Shown: one piece after another, positions 1-4,813 of the stretch
Layout: each line of letters opens with the position of its first letter
Position numbering within the stretch: the first letter of the stretch is position 1
Assembly (NCBI GenBank): GCA_041672465.1
Contig: JBAYZO010000050.1
Span: forward strand, 1 to 11,832
DNA length: 11,832 nucleotides
From: UBA1206 sp041672465
Lineage (GTDB): Bacteria; Bacillota; Clostridia; Oscillospirales; CAG-382
Reading direction: 5' to 3'
Notes under the pieces: model-generated
Seen by the model: the letters and a program-made list of their open reading frames with translations, nothing else
What the model was told of the DNA's origin: nothing
The model's database searches: none
Position numbers and translations under genes: made by a program

Positions 1-1
1 T

Positions 2-88
2 TCCGCTCTTAACGGCTCCACTCCCGCTCAGGTCGCTGGGCTTAATCTTACCAAAAAACAAAAACGGAGTTACTTGCTCGTTGCTTAA
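2..88 (+). CDS. C-terminal tail of a DDE-type transposase (partial, cut by the left edge)
   Basis: An open frame enters from the left edge and stops at TAA 86-88, giving 28 residues. It begins with S-A-L-N-G-S-T-P-A-Q-V-A-G-L, which resembles the 'HSALNGKTPAEVAGL' tail of integrase-core (rve/DDE) transposases such as the IS6/IS240-like group. The family match rests on this short motif only, so the exact IS family is not assignable. If correct, the catalytic domain lies outside the window and the right end of the insertion sequence should fall in the AT-rich stretch 89-167. I could not recognise a terminal inverted repeat there. No start codon is present in the window. The alternative is a chance open frame, but the motif agreement makes a real fragment more likely. 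Confidence 0.55.
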   Translation, partial: SALNGSTPAQVAGLNLTKKQKRSYLLVA

Positions 89-167
89 TCATTGTGACTG
101 GTTTTTCATTTTAACTTTACAGTGCCAGCCTTTTAGTTCAAATAACGCGATATATTTAAGCTGTTTT

Positions 168-584
168 TTAATTTACCAAAGACGAATTGCCGTCTTCAAA
201 CCTGTTATAGCGCAGTCCGGCGATTTCAATATAGCCGTCCCCCTCGTAAAAATCAAAGTTTTCGCTCAGCAGCTTTTCTTCGGTCATGGTCTCAATAAAT
301 ATCTTTCCGTCAAGTATGTAATATCTGATTTTTAAGGAAATATCCCCCAATATCTGGTAGCCGAACCCGTCCGGCTTGAGCACATACCCCACGTCAATCG
401 GCAGCCCCTCGCCGCGAAAACTGCCGTCAAGCGTTTTTGCCCCCTGCGGAATTTCCGGAGTTTTCGCCGCGCAGGATGAGAGAAATATAAAAGTAAAACA
501 AACGGTGAAAATTAAAAATATATAAAATTTTGGCTTTAATTCGCCGCGAAAAGCGGAAAATGACCTTAAAAAGCGGCTTTTCAT
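168..584 (-). CDS. Small secreted lipoprotein of unknown function
   Basis: This is a 138-residue protein with a lipoprotein signal peptide: a basic N-region (K2, R4, R7, R13, K17, K19), a hydrophobic stretch from about F20 to L35, and the lipobox L-S-S-C with the lipid-anchored cysteine at C38. The mature part of about 100 residues contains short beta-strand-like stretches (D-G-F-G-Y-Q, Y-Y-I-L-D-G-K-I-F-I) like those of small lipoprotein domains that carry a 'dG.g..y...dg.l.i' pattern. I do not recognise a specific family. The ATG at 584 is preferred over the one at 596 because an AAGGA sequence sits about 11 bases upstream of 584, while it overlaps the 596 ATG itself. The protein should be anchored to the outer face of the membrane. 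It lies downstream of mnmA on the same strand, but 250 bases with several palindromes separate them, so co-transcription is doubtful. Confidence 0.75.
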   Translation of the reverse strand: MKSRFLRSFSAFRGELKPKFYIFLIFTVCFTFIFLSSCAAKTPEIPQGAKTLDGSFRGEGLPIDVGYVLKPDGFGYQILGDISLKIRYYILDGKIFIETMTEEKLLSENFDFYEGDGYIEIAGLRYNRFEDGNSSLVN

Positions 585-615
585 TTTTATGACCATCCTT
601 TTTGCAGCTGAGTTT

Positions 616-682
616 GAAGTTTGTTTCGGTCGCGTCCTTCGCGATTCGCGTCATTCTGCCTGATGCGAAAGAAACAAACTTC
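616..682. repeat. Branched inverted repeat (three-way-junction type), single copy
   Basis: A 12-bp perfect outer stem pairs 616-627 (GAAGTTTGTTTC) with 671-682. Inside are two further hairpins: 629-634 with 640-645 (CGCG core, 5-base loop) and 647-653 with 661-667 (7 bp with one G-T wobble, 7-base loop). The shape resembles that of the element at 739-805, but the sequence is unrelated. It lies between mnmA and the lipoprotein gene, ending about 14 bases from the latter's ribosome binding site. It could be part of a terminator, a leader structure or a short palindromic repeat. No second copy is seen in this window. Confidence 0.6.
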
Positions 683-684
683 GG

Positions 685-707
685 GATTGAAAGTTTATCT
701 TTCAATC
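685..707. repeat. Short hairpin of the ATTGAAAG/CTTTCAAT type
   Basis: A 9-bp stem (GATTGAAAG, 685-693, with 699-707) encloses the loop TTTAT. Near-identical hairpins occur at 818-840 and 2073-2093, with a degenerate one at 1914-1934, so one hairpin lies on each side of the branched elements following mnmA and nadA. A T-rich run follows on the plus strand (709-722), which would look like a rightward terminator, yet no rightward gene ends here. Confidence 0.6.
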
Positions 708-738
708 TTGTTTTTAATTTTTATAAATTCAATGAACC

Positions 739-805
739 GCAATCTTTTTGGCGGTTTCGCTTTAGCGAAATTGCAGTTGTTTAAACTGCAAAGCCAAAAA
801 GTTGC
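739..805 (-). repeat. Three-way-junction intergenic element, copy A (after mnmA)
   Basis: The outer stem pairs 739-752 with 793-805 (13 bp, T743 bulged). Hairpin one is TTTCGC (755-760) with GCGAAA (765-770). Hairpin two is TTGCAGTT (771-778) with AACTGCAA (784-791) around the loop GTTTA. The strand is given relative to the upstream gene: in mnmA's direction it starts 30 bases past the stop. Full copies of the same element lie at 2005-2071 and 6195-6261. The flank TAAATTCAATGAACC (724-738) is also shared with the 2005 copy. It is too small to code and has no tRNA-like features. Confidence 0.85.
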
Positions 806-807
806 CC

Positions 808-850
808 ATTTCAAATTATTGAAAGATTTTATCTTTCAATAATTTGAAAT
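808..850 (-). terminator. Perfect 20-bp palindrome overlapping the mnmA stop codon
   Basis: Positions 808-827 are the exact reverse complement of 831-850, with a 3-base TTT centre. The mnmA stop (836-838) lies inside the right arm, so the last codons of mnmA are part of the stem. The inner part is the ATTGAAAG/CTTTCAAT hairpin seen elsewhere. In mnmA's direction the hairpin is followed by GGGCAAC and then TTTTT, so it could serve as the mnmA terminator, although the T-run begins later than usual and is itself the arm of the adjoining element. Confidence 0.55.
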
Positions 851-1891
851 AATGCCGCCACCGTAAACATAAGCGTCTTTGCCCTCGCCAAGGTAGATAA
901 CCCCCCACTGTCCGGGGGCGGCCGCCCGCAAGGGAGCTTCAAACTCAAGCCTTAGTCTTCCCCCGTCCTCCGGGATAACGGTCGCCGGGGATTCTTTCTG
1001 ACGGTAGCGGAGCTTTACTTTTGCCTTAAATGGGGTTTCGGGGAATTTTCCGGATATTATGTTAACCCGATTCAAAGTTACGCCCGAAGAATACAGGTCT
1101 TGTTCATCGCCAAGGGTGACGGTGTTTTTTTCCATGTTTTTATCGGTGACATAAATCCGCTTGCCGAAGCCCGACCCGACCCCCCGCCTTTGGCCTATGG
1201 TATAGCTCAGCGCGCCGGAGTGTTTGCCGAGGGCATTGCCGCCGCTGTCTATAAAAATCCCCGGGCTTTGGGTTTTACCGGTATAGCTTTCAATAAAGCT
1301 TCGGTAGCCGTCCGTCGCAAAGCAAATATCCTGACTTTCGGCGGAATAAGCGGAAGATAGCGAGGAGCTTTCGGCGATAGCCCTGACCTCCGCCTTTGTG
1401 TACTCCCCAAGGGGGAAGATGGCTCGGCTAAGCTGACCTTGCGTGAGGTTACAGAGCGCGTAGCTCTGGTCTTTTTGCTCGTCAATCGCCTTTTGCGGGT
1501 AGAAAATCCCGTCTTTTTTAAATATCCGCGAATAATGCCCGGTGGCGATATATTTTATCCCAAGCTCGTCCGCCCTTTTTATAAGAGCGGAAAATTTAAT
1601 TTTTCTGTTGCACCAAACGCAGGGGTTTGGGGTAAGACCCGTAAGATACGCGTTTACAAAGGGATTTACCACTTCTTCCTCAAATTGCTCCGATAAATCC
1701 GCGACCTCAAGCTCGATACCGAGCTCACTACAGACTTTATAGGCTTCGTCGGGGGTTGCTTTCGGCGCGCCGGGAAGACCGGCATACAACGAAAAATATA
1801 TGGCGCGGGGGGAATACCCCGCTTTTTTAAGGAGCAAAAGCGAAGCCGAGGAATCAACCCCGCCGCTTAGCGCCAGCAGCACTTCTTCCAT
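836..1891 (-). CDS. mnmA: tRNA-specific 2-thiouridylase MnmA
   Basis: MnmA uses ATP to activate U34 of tRNA-Lys, -Glu and -Gln and installs sulfur delivered by a cysteine desulfurase relay, giving the s2U34 part of mnm5s2U. It acts in the cytoplasm. The 351-residue length is close to the family norm of about 360. Visible marks are the PP-loop S-G-G-V-D-S-S (residues 9-15), the N-P-C-V-W-C-N-R-K-I-K-F block with the catalytic cysteine at C94, the A-T-G-H-Y-S-R motif (116-122), the second catalytic cysteine C190 in E-S-Q-D-I-C-F, and Y-T-I-G-Q-R-R-G near the start of the tRNA-binding domain. The C-terminal beta-barrel ends with A-P-G-Q-W-G and Y-G-G-G-I-I. The ATG at 1891 has AAGGA a few bases upstream. 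No cysteine desulfurase gene is adjacent, so sulfur must come from elsewhere in the genome. The 3' end is embedded in a palindrome. Confidence 0.97.
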   Translation of the reverse strand: MEEVLLALSGGVDSSASLLLLKKAGYSPRAIYFSLYAGLPGAPKATPDEAYKVCSELGIELEVADLSEQFEEEVVNPFVNAYLTGLTPNPCVWCNRKIKFSALIKRADELGIKYIATGHYSRIFKKDGIFYPQKAIDEQKDQSYALCNLTQGQLSRAIFPLGEYTKAEVRAIAESSSLSSAYSAESQDICFATDGYRSFIESYTGKTQSPGIFIDSGGNALGKHSGALSYTIGQRRGVGSGFGKRIYVTDKNMEKNTVTLGDEQDLYSSGVTLNRVNIISGKFPETPFKAKVKLRYRQKESPATVIPEDGGRLRLEFEAPLRAAAPGQWGVIYLGEGKDAYVYGGGIISNY

Positions 1892-1913
1892 ATCTTTTCC
1901 TTAGTAGTGAATA

Positions 1914-1934
1914 ATTGAAATTATATCTTTCAAT
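1914..1934. repeat. Degenerate ATTGAAA/TTTCAAT hairpin
   Basis: ATTGAAA (1914-1920) pairs with TTTCAAT (1928-1934). It sits just upstream of mnmA and marks the side of the nadA/mnmA gap opposite the hairpin at 2073-2093. It is shorter than its relatives at 685, 818 and 2073. Confidence 0.45.
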
Positions 1935-1951
1935 CCTACATAAAACCATAA

Positions 1952-1979
1952 AACCGCAATCTTTTTGTCGGTTTCGCTT
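1952..1979 (-). repeat. Three-way-junction element, half copy B1
   Basis: These bases match the plus-strand left half of the intact copy at 2005-2071: outer stem arm GCAATCTTTTTGTC (1956-1969), then CGG and the first arm of the TTTCGC hairpin. The match breaks at 1980, where a flank shared with the gltA copy begins (1980-1996, reverse complement of about 6270-6288). Together with the half copy at 2096-2125 it looks like the left end of one element split by an insertion. Confidence 0.7.
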
Positions 1980-2004
1980 ATCGACTATGTAAATTCAATG
2001 AACC

Positions 2005-2071
2005 GCAATCTTTTTGTCGGTTTCGCTTTAGCGAAATTGCGGTTGTTTAGACCGCAAAGCCAAAAAGTTGC
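2005..2071 (-). repeat. Three-way-junction element, intact copy B2 (nadA/mnmA gap)
   Basis: The outer stem pairs 2005-2018 with 2059-2071, with T2009 bulged and one T/C mismatch at 2017/2060. Hairpin one pairs 2021-2026 with 2031-2036. Hairpin two pairs TTGCGGTT (2037-2044) with 2050-2057, closing on a G-T wobble. Relative to copy A, the pair A775-T787 has become G2041-C2053, a compensatory change. The element follows nadA in the same orientation that copy A follows mnmA. Confidence 0.85.
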
Positions 2072-2072
2072 C

Positions 2073-2093
2073 ATTGAAAGCTTATCTTTCAAT
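2073..2093. repeat. ATTGAAAG/CTTTCAAT hairpin
   Basis: An 8-bp perfect stem (2073-2080 with 2086-2093) encloses the loop CTTAT. It directly abuts the end of copy B2, as the hairpin at 818-840 nearly abuts copy A. It is part of the segment that separates half copies B1 and B3. Confidence 0.6.
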
Positions 2094-2095
2094 AT

Positions 2096-2125
2096 GTTGT
2101 TTAGACCGCAAAGACCAAAAGTTGC
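2096..2125 (-). repeat. Three-way-junction element, half copy B3
   Basis: These bases match the right half of copy B2 from GTTGTTTAGACC through AAAGTTGC, with one base changed and one lost in the outer arm. In nadA's direction the element starts 21 bases past the stop codon. Half copies B1 and B3 together lack only about 13 bases of a complete element (those equivalent to 2029-2041). Confidence 0.7.
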
Positions 2126-2126
2126 T

Positions 2127-2157
2127 AATTTGGCTAAATAAAATATTTAGCCAAATT
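2127..2157 (-). terminator. Perfect 14-bp palindrome overlapping the nadA stop codon
   Basis: AATTTGGCTAAATA (2127-2140) is the exact reverse complement of 2144-2157 around an AAA centre. The nadA stop (2147-2149) lies in the right arm, so the last nadA codons form half of the stem. In nadA's direction the hairpin is followed by AGCAACTTTTGG, the arm of half copy B3. The arrangement parallels the palindrome at the end of mnmA and may be the nadA terminator. Confidence 0.55.
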
Positions 2158-3085
2158 CTATCATTTCATTAATACAGTTAACGGCTTTACGGATTGTGTC
2201 ACCGTCAAGGTCAATTTCAAGCCCACCGTTCCCGCTCACCGCGGCGAACACATCTTCTATCGAAGTGCGCTTCATGTTCGGGCAGTAAAGCAAGGGCGAC
2301 GGGGAAATAAACTCTTTTTCCGGCATTTCATCGCTGAGATGCGACGCTATCTCGTTTTCGGTGGCTATTAGAAACTTCTTCGCCCCGCTTTTACGGGCAA
2401 AGTCCATTATCCCCGTTGTGGAGCCGACATAGTCGGCTATCTCCACGACCTCCGGGCGGCATTCGGGGTGAACCAAAAACAAAGCGTCCGGGTGGGCTTG
2501 TTTCGCCGCAAGCGCAATTTCTTTTGTAAGAGCGTTATGAATGGGGCAGCAGCCCTCCACAAACACAAAGTTTTTATTCGGCAGCTTTGCCTGAACATAC
2601 GAGCCTAAGTTTTTGTCGGGGACAAAAATAAAGGAATCGCTGTCATAGTTCTCTAAAATTTTAACCGCCGAGGACGAGGTAACGCAGACATCGCAGACGG
2701 TCTTAACGTCCGCCGTGGTGTTAATATAGCAGGCGACCGCGTACCCGGGGTGGAGTTTCTTTGCCTTTAAAACGTCTTCTTTAGTGAGATTGTCCGCCAT
2801 AGGGCAGCCCGCGTGGGGGTTGGCAAGTATAACTTTTTTTCGCGGGGAAAGCATTTTCGCCGTCTCCGCCATAAAGCGAACCCCGCACATAAGCAAGGTT
2901 TTGCGGCTGGTTTTAGCGGCGTTTACCGAAAGGCCGAACGAGTCCCCGGTGTAATCGGCGACGTCGCAAATATCCCTTGTCTGGTAGGAGTGGGCGAGAA
3001 TACAAATGTCGTTTTCTTTTTTAAGTTTTAAGATTTTGTTTTTTATATTGCTTATATCTATGTTTTGTATGTTTTGGCCATTCAT
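2147..3085 (-). CDS. nadA: Quinolinate synthase NadA
   Basis: NadA is a 4Fe-4S enzyme that condenses iminoaspartate with dihydroxyacetone phosphate to make quinolinate, the precursor of the pyridine ring of NAD. The protein has 312 residues. By alignment from memory to the E. coli enzyme, the three cluster ligands are C94 (H-A-G-C), C180 (E-G-C-C-P-I-H) and C268 (Y-C-P-N-M-K). Other family blocks are A-H-S-Y-Q (31-35), C-G-V-R-F-M-A-E (67-74), V-T-S-S-S-A (135-140), P-D-K-N-L-G (156-161) and H-P-E-C (206-209) followed by V-G-S-T-T-G. The ATG at 3085 is chosen because GGGAGGA lies about 6 bases upstream; a longer frame to 3139 would run into the promoter. The partners nadB and nadC are not adjacent, which is unusual for Firmicutes, where the three genes are often clustered. 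Confidence 0.96.
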   Translation of the reverse strand: MNGQNIQNIDISNIKNKILKLKKENDICILAHSYQTRDICDVADYTGDSFGLSVNAAKTSRKTLLMCGVRFMAETAKMLSPRKKVILANPHAGCPMADNLTKEDVLKAKKLHPGYAVACYINTTADVKTVCDVCVTSSSAVKILENYDSDSFIFVPDKNLGSYVQAKLPNKNFVFVEGCCPIHNALTKEIALAAKQAHPDALFLVHPECRPEVVEIADYVGSTTGIMDFARKSGAKKFLIATENEIASHLSDEMPEKEFISPSPLLYCPNMKRTSIEDVFAAVSGNGGLEIDLDGDTIRKAVNCINEMIEFG

Positions 3086-3127
3086 ATATCTTCCTCCCAA
3101 AAGCGCAAGTGTGAATACAATACGGTC

Positions 3128-3165
3128 ATTATAGCACATTATAGCAGGTTTTAGCTAAAAATCAA
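3128..3165 (-). promoter_or_regulatory. nadA promoter with tandem extended -10 boxes
   Basis: On the minus strand TTGATT (3165-3160) lies 16 bases before TATAAT (3143-3138), and TGC precedes the -10, giving an extended -10. The 10-bp block TGCTATAATG is then repeated exactly (plus-strand 3137-3146 and 3127-3136), producing a second extended -10 at 3133-3128 one helical turn downstream. The leader from the first start point would be roughly 45 bases. No clear binding site for a niacin-responsive repressor was recognised. Confidence 0.75.
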
Positions 3166-3263
3166 TAATTAATTTCCTTGAATAATATTCCGGCTTATGG
3201 CGTCATAGATATATTATGTGCATAAAAAAGCGATAAAAATGTCTGTGGGGAGTGTACGGGCGT

Positions 3264-4580
3264 ATGGGCTTCATCGGTTATATTAATAAGTGGTTAAGAT
3301 TTATGGCTGTCTTAGCCGTCGCGGCGGTTTTGGCGGGGAGTTTTGGGTTTACGGCAGCGGCGGCGGTGAAAATCGCTTCTGACGATACGGCGGCGGTGGT
3401 TTCGGCAAGCGTGTCGTCTTGCAAAAACGGGGATATTTCGCCGGCGATAACGGTTTTCAGGAAAAACGCCATCCTTTACAAGTGCGGGCTTATGGGAGAA
3501 GTGGTTTGCTTTACGCGGAGCGACTATGAAAACACGGTGGGCGCGGAGCTTAACTATATCACCTTTACCTCTCTCCCCGACCCGGAGGAGGGTATACTCA
3601 AATACAACGGGGCGGCGGTGCTCAGCGGGCAGAGCGTAGCCTCGCCGTCGCTGAACTATCTCACCTTCACCCCGGTGGGAGAACAGCCTTTCAAGGCGGG
3701 CTTTACCTTCAGGTGCGGGGAAAAAGGCTGGGAGGAAATTGATATCCCTTGTTTTGTGGCGGTTTCAAGGACGAGAAATATGTCGCCGGTGCTTGGCGAG
3801 GGGAGCTTTTCCACTTCCGGCGGCGCAAAATCAGAATACAGGCTTAACGTCTTTGAGCCCGACGGCGACACTGTCAGCTTTTCGGTTGAAAAATACCCCG
3901 CCCACGGGAGCGTTGCCTTTGTCGGCGAAAACATCATTTATACCCCGAAACCGGGGTTTTTCGGCGGGGACAGCTTTGAAATAAAGGCGCGCGACGAGTA
4001 CGGAAACGCTTCGCTGACCGCCAAAATAAGCGTTTCGGTGGAAAAAAGCGATATTGTCTTTGCCGATATGTCGTCCTCCCCCGCCCACGCGGCGGCTATC
4101 GCGCTGGCGAAAAGAGATATCGTAACCTACGACTTCAAGGGCGGCGAGTATTTGTATTACCCCGACACAAAGGTTTCAAGGATTGATTTTTTAGTCATGC
4201 TTATGGCGGCGGCGGGCGTCAGCCCCTCCGAGAACGCGGGGAAAAGTATGTTCACCGATGTTTCGGCTCTCACCGAGGGGCGGAGGAAATATTTGGCGAA
4301 AGCCTCCGCGCTGGGTTTCGCGGGGAGCGGCGGAGCGTTCAGGCCCGCCGACTGCGTGACCAAAAGCGAGGCGGCGCTGTGGGCGGCAAAACTGCTCGGG
4401 CTTGACGGCAGGGGAAGGGATCTTCGCGACTTGGGGAGCCTTGACGCCGAAACGGCCGCCGGGGTTTACGCGGCGGTGGAGGCGGGGATAATGGACGCGG
4501 CGGACGGCTGTTTTAACCCCGACATGGAAATCGACCGCGAGGAAGCGGCGAGGATACTTGCGAGGGTAATGAGCCGTTAG
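3264..4580 (+). CDS. Secreted SLH-domain protein with Ig/cadherin-like modules
   Basis: A 438-residue exported protein. Residues 1-34 form a Sec signal peptide (hydrophobic core about 14-30, Ala-rich cleavage zone). Residues about 45-170 form one beta-rich module with I-T-F-T-S-L-P-D-P-E-E-G and L-T-F-T-P-V. Residues 172-260 form a bacterial cadherin/Ig-like module (D-G-D-T-V-S-F-S-V, H-G-S-V-A-F, I-I-Y-T-P-K-P-G-F-F-G-G-D-S-F). Three S-layer homology repeats follow at about 262-318, 326-382 and 388-436; these typically anchor proteins to pyruvylated cell-wall polymers. SLH repeat 2 has the usual F-T-D-V-S start, and repeat 3 is more divergent. It is probably a wall-attached surface protein with no visible catalytic domain. 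Starts are ambiguous: GTG at 3252 directly follows GGGGA, while ATG at 3264 has the same purine run about 11 bases upstream and is preferred. It is divergently arranged with nadA. Confidence 0.88.
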   Translation: MGFIGYINKWLRFMAVLAVAAVLAGSFGFTAAAAVKIASDDTAAVVSASVSSCKNGDISPAITVFRKNAILYKCGLMGEVVCFTRSDYENTVGAELNYITFTSLPDPEEGILKYNGAAVLSGQSVASPSLNYLTFTPVGEQPFKAGFTFRCGEKGWEEIDIPCFVAVSRTRNMSPVLGEGSFSTSGGAKSEYRLNVFEPDGDTVSFSVEKYPAHGSVAFVGENIIYTPKPGFFGGDSFEIKARDEYGNASLTAKISVSVEKSDIVFADMSSSPAHAAAIALAKRDIVTYDFKGGEYLYYPDTKVSRIDFLVMLMAAAGVSPSENAGKSMFTDVSALTEGRRKYLAKASALGFAGSGGAFRPADCVTKSEAALWAAKLLGLDGRGRDLRDLGSLDAETAAGVYAAVEAGIMDAADGCFNPDMEIDREEAARILARVMSR

Positions 4581-4604
4581 GTTTACTTTAAAAACAAAAT
4601 CAAA

Positions 4605-4649
4605 AACCCCGCTTTACGCGGGGTTAATTGTTCCCCGCTTTTTCGGGGA
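4605..4649 (+). terminator. Two tandem hairpins after the SLH gene
   Basis: Hairpin one: AACCCCGC (4605-4612) pairs with GCGGGGTT (4618-4625), loop TTTAC. Hairpin two: TCCCCG (4632-4637) pairs with CGGGGA (4644-4649). They lie 25 bases after the stop codon. On the plus strand the trailing T content is weak. On the minus strand the first hairpin is followed by a strong T-rich run (complement of about 4589-4604). It could act as a bidirectional terminator insulating the following operon. Confidence 0.6.
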
Positions 4650-4680
4650 TATGAAACCTATTCGGCAATTAATTCAATTC

Positions 4681-4696
4681 GCGGCGAATATGCCGC
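4681..4696. repeat. Short GCGGC/GCCGC hairpin upstream of the gltA promoter
   Basis: GCGGC (4681-4685) pairs with GCCGC (4692-4696) around GAATAT. It lies about 60 bases upstream of the gltA -35 box. It could be a protein-binding palindrome, but nothing else supports that. The rest of 4650-4755 is AT-rich and holds nothing I can identify. Confidence 0.3.
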
Positions 4697-4755
4697 CATT
4701 AATAATGAGTTTTAGGCGCAAAATGAAACTAAAGAAAAATTCCTTGCAAAAACGC

Positions 4756-4784
4756 TTGACAAACCATTTCGCCTTTGGTATAAT
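4756..4784 (+). promoter_or_regulatory. Consensus sigma-A promoter of the gltA-acn-icd operon
   Basis: TTGACA (4756-4761), a 17-base spacer and TATAAT (4779-4784) match the consensus in all 12 hexamer positions. TGG immediately before the -10 gives an extended -10 as well. The start point should lie near 4790, which leaves a leader of only about 23 bases holding GGAGG (4797-4801). This leaves no room for a riboswitch or attenuator, so control would have to act on the promoter itself. Confidence 0.9.
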
Positions 4785-4813
4785 TAACCCCATATCGGAG
4801 GTTTAACCTGACC

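Noticed and set aside
81..335. 84-residue plus-strand frame overlapping the lipoprotein gene
   Set aside because: It runs antisense to the lipoprotein, which has a clear signal peptide and lipobox, and it has no ribosome site.
427..705. 92-residue minus-strand frame upstream of and overlapping the lipoprotein gene
   Set aside because: It crosses the branched palindrome and uses another frame of the lipoprotein gene. No motif supports it.
739..805. tRNA or tRNA-like gene in the three-way-junction repeat
   Set aside because: It has only two inner hairpins and no T-loop, anticodon-arm or D-loop consensus, and the outer stem is bulged and too long.
1952..2125. CRISPR array
   Set aside because: The repeated units are adjacent or nested, of different lengths and with internal structure. 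There are no regular unique spacers and no cas genes.
4785..4813. Riboswitch or attenuator in front of citrate synthase
   Set aside because: The predicted leader is only about 23 bases, too short for either.
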